Assembly (NCBI GenBank): GCA_002105175.1
Contig: MCGE01000047.1
Coordinates: 124,001-188,000, forward strand
Length of the DNA stretch: 64,000 nucleotides
Direction: 5' to 3'
Origin: Absidia repens
Taxonomy: Eukaryota; Mucoromycota; Mucoromycetes; Mucorales; Cunninghamellaceae
The translations under genes were made by a program, and so were the position numbers. This document shows, in pieces, positions 35,621-48,108 of the stretch (positions within the stretch are counted from its first letter, which is position 1; every line of letters begins with the position of its first letter). Below the pieces are notes generated by a model. That model was not told where the DNA came from, searched no databases, and worked only from the letters and a program-made list of their open reading frames with translations.

Positions 35621-35972
35621 ATGATCTCTTTGAGGATCTTCTATATTGTCAGTGGAATGATGCTATTGATAGCTATTCATGTAAGTAATGAAAAATAAAT
35701 ATACGTTGCATTGATAATGTGTTGATACACATAAATGTTTGTATTTCTTCTAGCGTATGCTACCTCAGGCAATTAAGGTGGATCCTCAACACGTATCTCC
35801 ATTTTTTTATTGGGATATTTATAGTTGGATAGGCTTCGCTACTGAAATTTGTGTGAATAGAATTAGCTATTTAAAGAGAACGGGGAGTTGGGGGTATTTT
35901 AGGGGTGTGATAGCTATTTTGCTTTACTCCCTTTTGATTCGCATTTATACATTATTATATTTTGATTATTGA
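35621..35972 (+). CDS. Small predicted membrane protein, two exons, 92 residues, unknown
   Basis: Exon 1 (35621-35680, 20 codons) ends at a perfect GTAAGT. A 73-nt intron ends TTCTTCTAG, and exon 2 (35754-35972) continues in phase to a TGA. The product has a hydrophobic N-terminus (I-F-Y-I-V-S-G-M-M-L-L-I-A-I), a central aromatic segment (F-F-Y-W-D-I-Y-S-W-I-G-F) and a third hydrophobic stretch (V-I-A-I-L-L-Y-S-L-L-I). It looks like a small multi-span membrane protein or a signal-anchored one. A polyadenylation signal lies 77 nt downstream. I recognise no family. The support is structural: matched splice sites, open phase and hydrophobic pattern. It lies just outside the inverted repeat pair. 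Confidence 0.55.
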
Positions 35973-36720
35973 TTATTGTTTTTTTATATATATACCTCCG
36001 TCACTTTTGTTTTATTTTATTTATTTATACTTGCATCAAATGATTTTCAATAAATCGATCACCGTGATGATACTTGCCCTATATATGTTTGATTTCTGCG
36101 TTCGAATCTTTTCTTATATTATATGAATGGATGATTCGATTGTGATGGGGTCTCTGGTAGGGGGTTGAGGATAGGATACATAGATCAATTTCCCTATTAA
36201 TATGTATTCTGTGTTTGTGTGTGTGGCCTTTAATACGATGTCGTAGCACTTATATTACTTTATAAGTGTGTGATAAAAATATAATGGGAACAGGGGTCGG
36301 GATCGGGAAAAAGAAACTATGTAATATGATATGTTGATTCATTCATTCTCTACATGTTGGAGGGAGAGGGGAGAAGGGAGGGGGATGATGCTTCTATCAC
36401 AAGCACATTTAGAGTCAGCACCACATTTATATCACCGCTCATACATGTGATACAATCTTTTTTTATGCAAGTTCTTTGTCAAAAAAAAAAAAATCCAAAC
36501 AAGGAGAAAAGGAACCTTATATGGAACCCAAAAAAGGTAGCACGTCATTTGATTGGTCGAGTCCCTTTTCCAAGCGCTCCTTGAAAATAAATATAAAGAA
36601 TCGTACCTTTCAATTCCTTTCCTTTTCTTTCCCTTTTTCTACTTCTTTTGTTCTTGAAATATTACTTTTTGCTCTTTTCGAGAAGAATCAAATTATAGAA
36701 CCAATAAAAGTAATTGCATA
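35973..36720. other. Intergenic and promoter of the kinase gene
   Basis: The polyadenylation signal of the small gene is followed by AT-rich DNA with purine-rich blocks (36355-36390). A C/T-rich block (36606-36660) lies upstream of the kinase start. No further gene was seen. Confidence 0.5.
36049..36054 (+). terminator. AATAAA polyadenylation signal, small membrane protein gene
   Basis: A consensus hexamer lies 77 nt after the stop codon at 35972. It supports an independent transcription unit here. Confidence 0.5.
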
Positions 36721-39706
36721 ATGACTTTTATGGCATACCTTACACGACGAACAAAACAGTTCACCTCCGACACGAAAACTGCAAATCAAAGGAAACGGCA
36801 ACCACAATCATCAAATACACGGCAAAAGAAAGACGTTGGTGACTATTGGTTAGGAAAGACCATTGGTCGTGGGGCTTCAGGTAAAGTGGTATATGTATAT
36901 ATAATTAATATAATTATAGGTCACGTTTTTTTTCTTTTACAGTGTCAATATGTCCAAAAAGTAGATGGGGGAAGGAGAAGATGAAATTAGCTTACTAATT
37001 CATTCTTTATTATTATTTTTAGGTCGTGTCAAGCTTGGAATCCATAAACATACTGGGGAAAAAGTAGCAATCAAAATGATCGCACGAAGTTATCTTGTAT
37101 CATCTATCACTACGGCAAAATCGGTACAGCGTGAACTGGCTATCCTTCAATTATTACATCATCCACATCTCGTTGAACTCAAACAAGTGCTTCAAGATTC
37201 ATATTATGTTTACTTTGTCATGGAGTATCTAGAAGGTGGCGAACTTTTCCATATTTTGGCCGAAAGGGGAAAATTCAAGGAATCTGATGCCCGGCGATTA
37301 TTTTATCAAATGGTGTCTTCTTTGGCTTGGTGTCATGCTCATCATATTTGGTAAATAAAGAAATTAAATAAGCAAAATCAAAATACTCACTGACATTTTT
37401 TTTTACATAATCAAATGCTTTTCATTGTTGTCATAGTCATCGGGATTTGAAACCAGAGAACATTCTCTTAACTAAATCGAAAAAACATATCAAGATTGCT
37501 GACTTTGGTATGGCTGCCATGAATACAAATCTCAAAACAAGCTGTGGGTAAGTAGCTACCTTTATTTTTACAGCAATTGTCTTTTATCTCATTTTGTATT
37601 ACATTTTATTTTTAGATCTCCTCATTATGCAAGTCCTGAAATCATTAAGGTAAAAAGCACTTCATGTATTGATGTTTACTTGTATTGACATTTGAAAACT
37701 AAAACTATAATTTGTACTACCATTTATCACATTTTATAGGGAAAAGCCTACGATGGTACTCGTACTGATATTTGGTCATTGGGGGTTATCTTATTCGCCT
37801 TGCTGTCGGGTCATCTTCCATTTGATGATGAAAATATGAGTCGTCTGTTGGGAAAAATCAAAACTGGCCACTATCGTCCTTTACCAAACTCTTTATCTAT
37901 GGAAGCCAAACACCTTGTCAAGAAAATGCTAGTTGTGGACGCACGCAGGAGGATAACTGTAAGTTGATTATGGGCGGGATGACATGATACCTTTAAGGTT
38001 TTTTTTTTTTTTTTTGAAAAAGGGAGGATATTGTTTTTGTTATTGCAGCATTTCGTTTTGTGAACCAGAATGAATCGGTGATATTAAAATTTTGTTTGAA
38101 CACCGATTATAGATGAATGAAATCCTGCACCATCCTTGGTTGACTTCGACATCTTCCAACCATTCACCAATTGGAGATCCTTTGAAAATATTGCCCTTGG
38201 GGGCTCCTATGATCAATCACACTTTGATTTTAGAAGGCCGTATCTGGGAAACGCTCAAAGTACTTTGGCGGGATCTCCGACAAGAAGATATCATTCATGC
38301 ATTGGCTACTCAAGGGTATAAAAAAAAAGGCATTTTAGGTGAAGAATTTTCAAGTGGCAATACTTATATTTTACTCCTATTCTATTTTTAGGTCAAATGT
38401 ACAAAAACTTACTTGCTTACTATTACAACAAAGATTAAACCGAATAGATCAAGAGGAAGGAAAATCTCTATATCGTAAGTAAATAATATCTGTAGATAAA
38501 TAAAAAAAAAATATTTTCAGTAACATGTTCATTTCTTTTAATAGAAGAAACATCATCAACAACGTCAGTGTGTCGTACATATTCAGAAAATGACGCAGAC
38601 ATACATTCATCATCACCACAAAACAACAACAAAAACAACAACAACAACAACAACAACAATAAAATCATGCATAATCGCAATGGAAGTGATGATGTAGGGT
38701 CAAAATGCAGCATGGCGACGCCATATGATTCGCCCATTTCGAATGTATCTTTTGCACGAACTATTGATATGCCGCCTACACCAAAAAATACTACATACGA
38801 CAAAGACTTGACTATGGAATACAATTTCCCCTCCAAGAGAAAATCTGGAAATAAATGGTAAAGAAAAAAAAAAAAAAAAAAAAAAAAAAAACTTCTCGGG
38901 TGCATGTTACAACGTGGATGAAATGTATAATTGATGAATATGTTTTGCTGGGGTCCTTTTTTTGCTTCTGTGTGTATCTCTATGTATCTCACTCATTTTA
39001 CTTACTCCTTATATTTTATGTAGTGATCATGCACCTTTATCTTGGAATGGCGATCCATATATAGGCTCTCCTCAGCAACAGGAAAATGTACCATCAGTAA
39101 CCACGCCAATCACCAGATCACGATGGATTTATCGAGAACAGCAATTGACTTTGATCCCCACATCAGATCAATATTGTGGCGGGAATCCAAATAGCCAACC
39201 TACACAACAACAGCAACAACGAAGGACCATCAATGCATCGGACTCACAACATCAGCGTCGTTTCTCCGCCAACTCCCCTTTATTAGTATCTTATAGTAAT
39301 AATGTTTGTTTGACTTCTCTTCATGTGGAGGGAGATATTCAGTTACAATCAGCGACATCTACTGAAAAATTATCTACCATGACTTCAAAAAAACCCTTAT
39401 CCACCACTTACAATTGCATAGAACAACGGCAGTACCAGCATCGCATTGAAACCACAAATCATCAGAAGTCAGCGTCTCATTCTCTATCATCCGTGTTCTC
39501 GTCGTTGTGGCCATCATCTACTTCCAATACTACCGCCGCAACCTCTATTTCACCACCATCAACGAGCAGTCCTCTTATTTCGACATCCTTATCCATCGGA
39601 TCTCATTGGTGGTCCAAAACTTTAGATCATTTGCTTCATCCTTGGATCGAAAGGCAACCAAAGGTAAAAAGCGATCCGTGCAGTAAAGACATGAGCACTA
39701 AATTGA

Positions 39707-39742
<36 letters not shown>

Positions 39743-40167
39743 CCCGTAACATTTGATTGGCATGGAAAACATGAATGTCAACTTGCCGGAAAAATTCACC
39801 AAGTCCTCCGAGAACAATTCAACGGTAAGCTCAATGGACGAGCGTATCCCAACCAACAAATCGTGTGGAATGGCTCTTTGAAGGTCGATTTACCATTGCG
39901 TGGCTTTGATACGAAAGAGTCAGGCTCCAAGTCAAGGATATGGTTTGTCTGTCATATGGTACACCAACATGAACGTCATTTCAAGATCAGTTTAGTGTAT
40001 TTGAAAGGTAAACACCAAAAATGTTTGTAATCAGTTGTATTGACGTTCTTTTTTACACATTTGCAGGCGATGTCACGTTGTGGAGTAAAGGTACACAGAA
40101 TTTGGTGGCGACGCTGACGCATTATGAACATGATGCCAACAAACTAATGCTAGCCAATGGGTGGTAA
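36721..40167 (+). CDS. Nim1/Gin4/BRSK-type Ser/Thr protein kinase (CAMK/AMPK-related)
   Basis: Eleven exons: 36721-36880, 37023-37350, 37437-37547, 37616-37649, 37740-37958, 38113-38315, 38392-38474, 38545-38857, 39024-39663, 39743-40007 and 40067-40167. They close in phase at 818 residues. The kinase domain (about 40-300) has G-R-G-A-S-G, V-A-I-K (Lys71), H-R-D-L-K-P-E-N (Asp166), D-F-G and the activation segment [10 protein letters not shown] typical of SAD/BRSK and Hsl1/Gin4/Cdr2 kinases. Then come Asn-, Gln- and Ser-rich linkers and a C-terminal block of about 130 residues that could be a KA1-like membrane or septin binding domain. Family members couple septins and cell shape to mitosis through Wee1, or set polarity. 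The exact orthology is open. Confidence 0.9.
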
Positions 40168-40814
40168 AAATGGAATATCGCATCTTTGGCCACCGTAGTA
40201 TATATCATTTATTTTTTATACATGTCATACCCATATTTATTATTGATAACTATATTCATACTCATATTCATATACATATACATTATACATCTCCGCTATT
40301 TTTTATTGTTTGACTATTCACTGATGTACACCAATCTTATCATTTACCATAATAAAGTTATAAATTTGTCTTACGCTTTAAAAAAACTTCCCTGCTTTTT
40401 TTTTTTTTTTTTGTTCCAAAGATTGATCTTCGATCATAAACTTATTGTTCCTTACTATCGTAATAAACCCGAATATCGCCGTGTGTTTTCATAAAGAGAG
40501 CTATTATGGTGGGTGTGATAGGTGGGGAGACTGTGGGAAAAACTATGTTAGAACAGTGTCAAATATCTAATAACTACTTTCACTGTCCTTTTTTGTTTTT
40601 CTTTATTGATCAAATGGTTATGGAAGCCATGCTATCCATCTCTTTTATTTAAATACCTTCAAAAGCGATATCAATGGGAAAAATAAATTGCATCATTATT
40701 GAGAGTAATATTTTTATTTTTCTGTGTGTAGCTACATTATATCTATCAATTCAACGACTTCCTAGAACTTCCTTTTGAGTTTCTACATCGAAATGGAAAA
40801 GGCTATTGCGGGAA
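40168..40814. other. 3' flank of the kinase gene
   Basis: AATAAA at 40351-40356 is the likely polyadenylation signal. The remainder is AT-rich with no gene. Confidence 0.5.
40351..40356 (+). terminator. AATAAA polyadenylation signal, kinase gene
   Basis: The hexamer lies 184 nt past the stop codon, within ATAATAAAGTTATAAA. Confidence 0.55.
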
Positions 40815-41400
40815 ATGGTCAGCGAGAGACCGCAGAACACATTTCACACCCCGCACACGTGAATTTATTTTTTCTCCCAATTTTTATTTTTTTCGTCTCT
40901 GTCGTTTCTTTTTCTTTCTTTTCTTCATCATCATTGTAACCCTTCGAGGTTATGGTAATCTTAGATTAGTGGTAAGACTATTTTAGAAGGGTTTTCAGAT
41001 CAGCGATTACAACATACATGGGGAAACCCTTTCATTTGGATCTAAGATCTGGAGATACTATAAGCTGGCTTTTTGGAGCCACCATTAGCTTAGTTTAGTG
41101 TTAGTTTGTCCATAGTTTGTCTCGACATCTGAATAAATATGCCTCTCTTTACTTACTTCAATTAAAATGTCCCAGTAATCTCTCATGTCTTGTGCAATAG
41201 ATCCCTTATTACAGGCATCCCATAGATTAGTATTAACAATTGTTATACGTCAATAAAAGATGTCCATTTACAGTATTTTTCTTTATTTGTCTACCTTACA
41301 CAGTATATTATATTTATTTTTAACCTCGTCTATTTAGACTACTACTGACCATTCTTCAGATTTCCCAATAGTCTCCCTCAAGCTACCTTAAATAGAGCCC
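40815..41400 (-). repeat. Dispersed repeat family, copy 5
   Basis: This is the best preserved copy. On the plus strand it shows GGTCAGCGAGAGACC, the tip CACCCCGCACACGTGAAT (40847-40864), a C/T-rich stretch and ATCTTAGATTAGTGGTAAGA. GGGTTTTCAGATCAGCGATTACAACAT, AACCCTTTCATTTGGAT, TTTTTGGAGCCACCATTAGC and TAGTGTTAGTTTGTCCATAG follow. Three spaced TCAATAAAA/ATTAAAATGTCC-type subrepeats come next, and the outer end CTCCCTCAAGCTACC is at 41371-41385. Confidence 0.8.
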
Positions 41401-41947
41401 ACGCAGTGTATTTTTAATGAGTGTTGCTGGCGTGGGCTGCGGTTAGGATATTTAATTCGTCGATTACTGTTCTCATTGTATGTTTTTCCAATGTTCAGCA
41501 CGTCCTGGACGGCGGTATATGGGCAAAATGGGAAATTTTAGTCTACATTTTTATCTTTTTGGCGTGGAGAACGATTTACTCAACGTTATACTAAAAACGA
41601 TTGTTTCGAGGGCTTTAGGTACATATCTATAAATATTTGCTCTTTCGTCAACGTTTATCTAAAAAGAGTTTAAAGCTGGTTGTAGTGTATTGATTTTTTT
41701 TTTGTTACTTTGTTTTTTGTACCCAAAATCATTGTCGATGCTGTGGAATGACTCTATATGTCTTCTATGATTTTATTGAAAGCCACTTCATCGCGTTAGA
41801 GGTCATTAAAAGGTTGAGCTTCCTTGTTTACGTTTAGTTCTCTACTACTCGATAGACTACTCGATAGAGCGGAATGATCCACCCAAATGGAATCCAGCTT
41901 CACTCACTACCCTTCCACACACCCAAAATGGATGATTCTTAGGAAGG

Positions 41948-41991
<44 letters not shown>

Positions 41992-42210
41992 ATTGGAATC
42001 ACGATATTTCACAGCCAACGATCAACGTTTGCGGCTTATAGTTATTCCAAGTATTCTTGACGTGGGCCCCTATATATGAATGATATCTCTCATATAGTTT
42101 TGATATAGGAAGTCCTAATTCTTTCTGAATCAACAGAGTGCTGCATCTCGAATCAATAATGGAAAATAATATTTAGCCATCATTCAAGAGCTAATGAACC
42201 TGGAAACAAA
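41401..42210. other. Intergenic with A39 tract
   Basis: Apart from an A39 tract (41950-41988) the sequence is unremarkable, and no domain-like translation was found. It may hold decayed repeat DNA. Confidence 0.4.
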
Positions 42211-42475
42211 ATGTCTGAACACCCAGCAAGTGGTATTCAGTTTTTTCCTCAATTGAGTGGGATTCTACAGAGAATGAATCCTATTGTTGGCGAGTGGATC
42301 AAGAGCACCACCCCAGGGACAGTATCGTATACAATACGACCAGTGAGTTAAACTTTGGGATGGAGTCCCACTGATCAGGCTATTACGAAAAACAATTGAT
42401 AAGCAGGTTTTGGAAATTTATCAATGCCTCTCCTTTCAGAGAGAATCCTTTCAATTGATAGTTCCAATGATATAA
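42211..42475 (+). CDS. Weak candidate: two-exon small protein or gene relic, 66 residues
   Basis: An ATG at 42211 opens 44 codons up to a GTGAGT at 42343. A possible acceptor (AAGCAG) at 42406 continues in phase for 22 codons to a TAA at 42473-42475. The first part has a protein-like composition (S-G-I-Q-F-F-P-Q-L-S-G-I-L). There is no recognised domain, no clear promoter, and the intron is only 64 nt with a weak pyrimidine tract. It could equally be chance or a decayed fragment. Confidence 0.2.
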
Positions 42476-42807
42476 AATGCAAGTCTATATTGAGGTTGTA
42501 TTCGATGGCTAAGTTGACACAAAGGACCATCAAAATTGATGCTTGGATGCCAATAGAAAAATAGCACTTTTATCTATTCGCAATTAGCTGTAGAATTAAG
42601 TCTGAGGATCAATTTTGAATGAAGGCATTCAAGCATTACATTGTATTCATTTTCAGACAACTTGGCCTGCACCCTTTTAATTCCCGCTGTTTTAATTTTT
42701 TTTTGTCAGCCACCAAAAAAAAAAAAAAAAAAAAAAAAAACCTGGACTTTCCTTTTTTCGATTTCTTTCTTCTATACCTTTTATACAATTTTTTACGTCG
42801 ATCAGTC

Positions 42808-45027
42808 ATGTCCTCCTCTGATAGCGAAGATAGTGTCCAAATCCAAATCCGTGAAAGAGATCAAGATGTTGATACCTATGTCAAGCCAGCTCTTCTAGTT
42901 GAATACGAAAAAGGTAAGAACCATACTGGATTGGTTTGATCGACCACTTTGACTCACACTCTTTTTTCTCTTCTTCACAGAGGTGGCAAAGGAAAATGAA
43001 CTCTTGGGTAGTGACGCTGAAGATTCAGAAGGAGAAGAATCAATGGATGAATCAGATGAAGAAGAAGATGAAGAAGCTGCTATGTTGACACCTGCCATTG
43101 ACACCCAAATCTTCAAAACCATCGCTGCCATTCAATCCAAGGATCCAGGCGTTTATGACAACAAGAAAAAGTTTTTCACTGATGAACAATTCAATGCCTC
43201 CAAGCAACAATGGAAAGAGCAACAAGCGAGCCTCAAGAAAAAGGACAAGAAGATGACGCTCAAGGACTACGAACGTGAATTGTTACTGAAACATGGTGGT
43301 TATGTGAACGAAGACGATGAAGGCAGCAACAATAATGATGATCAGGGCTTGACTCATGTGGAAGAACAGGCTCAACTCAAGAAGGCGTTCCAAATGGCAG
43401 CACAGGAAAATGATTCGGACGGGGATGATGATGATGATACTGGCAACAACAATATACTCTCCGGTGACGATGACGATGAAGAAGAGGACAATGGATTCTT
43501 GGTCAAGCGAAACAAGAGCACTAAAGAATTGGACGCTGAAGAGGATGACTACCGCCAATTTTTGCTCAGCAATCTCAAGGTATGTGGATATTGGTTTCTA
43601 GAAGGGAGGGAGGGGGGGAGCAATGACAATGATATTGAATTTTGATGTGGACTCACTTCTTTTTCTTATATTACTTTTGTTATTATTATTTGATATGACA
43701 GGAAGATGAAGCTTCGTCCAAAGCCTTTGCTGATTGGGAAAACTTCAAGGAAAATCCAAATGTAAATGCAGATGATGCGTTTTTGATGGAGTAAGTACAC
43801 AGCTGGGAAGGGGTTTATTGGTACGGAAGAAAAATACATATTAAACATACCTTTTTTTTCAGCTATGTTTTAAACCGTGGATGGGTTGACAAGAAAGGCA
43901 AAGAAAACCCTACTTACAATGAAATCGTCGATGTGGACCGAGATATGGATGAACAATACCTGGACGATGTGGACCGTTTTGAAAGCAAATATAACTTCCG
44001 CTTCGAAGAAGAGTAAGTGACCAATTACATGAAAGAAGAAAAAGAAAACTAGTTAACCGTAGCTCTTTGATTATTTAGGGATGGTGCTCATATTGTCACT
44101 CACGCCCGTGATGTTGGTGACTCCGTTCGACGAAAGGAAAGCAAGCGAAAGCAGCGACGTGATCGGGAAAAGGCCAAGAAACAAGCTCTCAAGGAACAAA
44201 AGACGCAAGAATTGAAACGGATGAAGAATGAAAAACGCAAGGAAATCCATGACCGTTTGGTTGAAATCCAAAAAATTACAGGTACTGGAGTGACTGGATT
44301 TGAGAACATGGATTTGGAAGGCGACTTTGATCCTGAAAAATACGATGAACAAATGTCGAGTATCTTCAATGACAACTATTACGATGATGACGAAACCGAA
44401 AAACCTGTGTTTGATGACGATTTGGATGACGACGAAGATTTTATGATGGATAATGATATGGATAACGACGAAGATTTGATGATGGATGCCGATTATTTAC
44501 CTGGTGGCGACAAGTACAACGAGCCCAGCAAAAAATCCAAAAAGGGCAAAAACAAAGCGCAACAGCAAGAGGATGACGCCCACAACGACGAGCCTGCATT
44601 ATCATCAACTAAAGGAAAGGACGCAGAATACAGCAAGCTTATGGATGAATACTATGCATTGGACTTTGAAGATGTGGTTGGTGGTGATTTACCTACTCGA
44701 TTCAAATATACTCAAACGGAAGCAGATGATTTCGGTCTTTCTCCTGTGGAAATCTTGATGGCTGATGATAAGGAATTGAACAAATTTGTTAGTATCAGAA
44801 CTCTTGCACCGTAAGTGGTTAGAAGAAGGGGAGAAAAAATATACCTGCAATGAAAATGAAAAAGCCCATACTTACATGACCTTTCTTTTTAATATAAAAA
44901 AAATGCTATTAGATACCGAAACGAAGTGCAGCATCGAAGTGAAATGAATACTTTCCGCAAGAATAAGAAACAACGACTCCGAGAAATTCGAAATCACATC
45001 TCGAAGAAACAAAAACATACGCATTGA
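42808..45027 (+). CDS. KRI1: Kri1 ribosome biogenesis factor
   Basis: Six exons (42808-42913, 42981-43579, 43702-43790, 43863-44012, 44079-44810, 44913-45027) close in phase at 596 residues. The protein is highly charged with long Glu/Asp runs. It shows the Kri1 signature blocks: F-F-T-D-E-Q-F-N-A-S and Y-V-L-N-R-G-W-V-D, a basic coiled-coil region (about 325-380), and a C-terminal Kri1-like domain with Y-Y-A-L-D-F-E-D-V-V-G-G-D-L-P-T-R-F-K-Y. It acts in the nucleolus with Krr1 in 40S subunit assembly. The 5' flank has an A26 tract (42715-42740) ending 67 nt before the start. Confidence 0.95.
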
Positions 45028-45139
45028 AATTTATAGTTTAGTCATACAGCATTATATTTTACCCCTAGCCTCCCCCTTTCCCTTCTTCCAATTTTATACT
45101 CCTCCTCCATCGTCATTTATCATGTATCATTTTTTATTC

Positions 45140-45145
45140 AATAAA
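45140..45145 (+). terminator. AATAAA polyadenylation signal, Kri1
   Basis: A consensus hexamer lies 113 nt after the Kri1 stop, in the 293-bp gap before End3. The gap therefore holds both a 3' end and a promoter. Confidence 0.6.
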
Positions 45146-45320
45146 ATCAATTTTTTTTATTACCACAACCATATAACCTGTACTTTTTTTCCGCCAGTGG
45201 TTGGAAACATTTTTTTGAAATTCCGCTCCATTTTTCCTTCCCAAATGTGAGAATTGCGCTCGTGGTTTCCCAAATTCTCTTTATTTTTATTTTTATTTTT
45301 GGTGTATATTTTGAAAAAGG

Positions 45321-46869
45321 ATGAATGGTATTACTACTGAAGAACGAACAAAGTATGGCGAAATCTTCCAAGCCCGTGGACAATTGAATGGCTATATGGC
45401 AGGTAAAGGATTGAGTCGATAGAGAGGAATGATGACAAGTTTTGATTGTATAATACTGATGATACTGACGATTTCATTCTTTATTTTACTCTTAGGGTCT
45501 ACTGCTCGTGATGTCCTTCTTAGCTCTAATTTACCACCGAATAGACTTGAACGTATCTGGTAAAGAACAAAAGGATTCATCTGTATGATATTGGGTTGGC
45601 ACTAGATTAACTCAACCTCGTTTTATTTTATTGAATTATTAGGGATTTATCTGATATCGACAAGGATGGGAATTTAGATTTTGAAGAGTTCTGTATTGCA
45701 ATGCACTTGACATTTGATTGTATCAATGGTATGGACACTCCTTCAACCCTCCCTCCTCAACTCATTCCGGCTTCCAAATCTCATTTATTATCCTATCAGC
45801 AGCAACAACAACAACAACAGCCGATCTATGCTCAGCAAACAGGTTACGTACAACAACCTCAACCTACTGGATATGGATATCAACAACAACCGCAACAACA
45901 ACAACCACAATATACTGGCTATACACCTTCTCCTCCCCCACCTGCCGTTGAATTTAGTTGGGACATGACTCCTCAAGATATGACAGCTTATCAGAACATT
46001 TACACAAAATATAGCAACGATACCGGCAAAGTCAAATGTAAGTAACTCGTCTCCTTCTCCCTTCCCGTCTTGCTGATGGATCTCTTGGGGCGCAGTTGAC
46101 TAATCTCCTCGTCGTTTTTCTTTTTCGCTTAGTTGGACAAATGGAGGACTTTTATAGTACACTTGGATTATCAAGAACGGATTTGACCAATGCGTGGACA
46201 TTAGTGGACGTCAACCATACTCATGCGCTGACACAAGACCAATGTTTGCTTTTCTACCACATCCTCAACCAACGCACCAAAGGCGCAAGCATTCCAAAAA
46301 CACTTCCACCTGATCTTCATGCTGCGTTTGCTGGGGAATATGCAGCGGATTTGGGCGAGCGACCAGGCAGTGGCAGTGGCAATCGGAAAGGTGGCAAAAG
46401 TGCGCAATTGGCCGACAGCTACGTAAACAGACTCGGAGTGGCTAGTACGACGCTCAGCTCAAAAGGATCGACATTGAAGAAGGGCGGCAGTTATGATGAA
46501 GAAGATATGCTCAAAAGGGAATTGGCTGAGCTAAAGGACCAAGTCAAGCAAGCTGAAGAAAAGAAACGCTCCAGCAACAACAATGATGATGATGGTGGTG
46601 CTGACCGTTCGTATGAATCGTTTGCCGCTCGACCACTCCGGGATCAATTCCAAGCACTTTACGACTACAAATTGCGTCAATTGACGGACCAGGCGGATGT
46701 GGAGGATAAAGTGCGGAAACAAGAACGGGATATTGAAGCCGCTCGGGATGCAGTGCGTCGACTTAATCGTATCGTGGATGATGTCCGGGACAAGAAACGG
46801 GAATTGGAAACGCTATTGGAAGAACGACGACTGGAGGTGCAAAAAACTATGCGTGCGATGAATGCATAG
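45321..46869 (+). CDS. END3: End3, EH-domain actin/endocytosis protein
   Basis: Four exons (45321-45402, 45496-45559, 45643-46037, 46133-46869) close in phase at 425 residues. EH domain 1 (about 5-80) holds an EF-hand loop D-I-D-K-D-G-N-L-D-F-E-E-F and the I-W-D-L-S-D motif. A Gln/Pro/Tyr-rich linker follows. EH domain 2 (about 155-245) has lost its calcium-binding acidic residues (V-D-V-N-H-T-H-A). A C-terminal coiled coil (about 350-420) ends the protein. In yeast End3 joins Pan1 and Sla1 at cortical actin patches. The linker of about 70 residues with repeated T-G-Y and Q-Q-P is longer than in yeast. Confidence 0.93.
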
Positions 46870-48108
46870 AAAAGAAAAAAAAACTCGTTTGGTTTGGTGA
46901 TATCTTGATGGTTAATCATAGTGGATTAGTATATTAGTAGTTTAGCTGTCGTTTTAGTATTGGTGCATTAGTGTCACTATGATCATTGAAATTTCTTTTT
47001 TTTTTTTATCAATAAAAAACTTTTGTGTTATCTTTATCGGAATGTGACTTTGTGCTTTTATTGCATCAGTTAAAAAAAATTGTGATCTTTTGTGCTATCT
47101 TTATCGGGATGTGTGGGGTGAAAATGGTGACTTGTGTGTTATTTTTATCATTGATATAATAATAGAATTGTCAAGATATTTGCGGCATGAGTTTAATTGA
47201 ATGTTGATATGTCCAGACTGAAGCACATGTCCAACGTTGAATTGCTGAGCCGAGTGTTTGGTCAATAGATAAAAAAAAAAAAAAACAAAAAAAAAAAAAC
47301 AGAATTGGATTATCTTACTATATTAATCAAGAGAAAAGATAAAGAACATCAGCAACGTTCTTTTCTCATGTAGGATGTATGAGGCATCATCATCCTTGCA
47401 GGAGAAGAGCTCAGCTAAGATGGATGATTATCATAGAATGGTTCATAAAACAGAAATCCGCCAGCATGCCAGTACTATCCAGTTGACTGTTTTACGTCAT
47501 TTTTTAGTATGGTAGCAGCGATCGATGCCGATTGCTCATTTCATTGGGCCTGGTCATGCCACAAAGTGATACAAAAAGAGTAAAACGCCACACAGCCTCG
47601 TTTGTTCTGGTAGGTGGATCACTTAAGTATACACTGATTGACCAATAAAATGCCCAGTCATGGTTTCTTGTTTATCACGTGGAATATATGTTCCCTCCAT
47701 CCCCCTATTTTTTCTATTAACCACCAATAGTCATGGAATAGAACATCAAGATTCTAAAGTCAAAACAATAATGCTAAAGCAACAGAATGTCTGGTAGCAT
47801 GCAGTAATTATTTCAGGAACACACATCGCATACACAAGTACACACGCTCACACTCTCACACACAAAGCATAAACAATACAATATGGTTTCAAAAACAACA
47901 AAAATATTTTATTGAGGTATAGAAAAAATATAAGGGAACAATATACAAAATGTAAAAAATGGCATATAAGAAAGTGGGGAGGGCAGGTGGGGGGGGGAAA
48001 GAGACAAAGACATAAATAAAAAGATATATACAAAGAAAGGGTAAATAACATAAAATACATATACAGAATCTACAAAGAGGAGGTGGGCAAAATACAAAGT
48101 CTAAAATT
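46870..48108. other. Convergent intergenic region, no gene seen
   Basis: It holds the 3' ends of End3 and of the minus-strand zinc-finger gene. Two degenerate tandem units, each with TTTTGTG(T/C)TATCTTTATCGG, lie at about 47022-47107. An interrupted A-tract lies at 47271-47299. TTTATT at 47908-47913 is a likely minus-strand polyadenylation signal. Confidence 0.5.
47011..47016 (+). terminator. AATAAA polyadenylation signal, End3
   Basis: The hexamer lies 142 nt after the End3 stop codon, directly after a T-rich tract. Confidence 0.6.
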
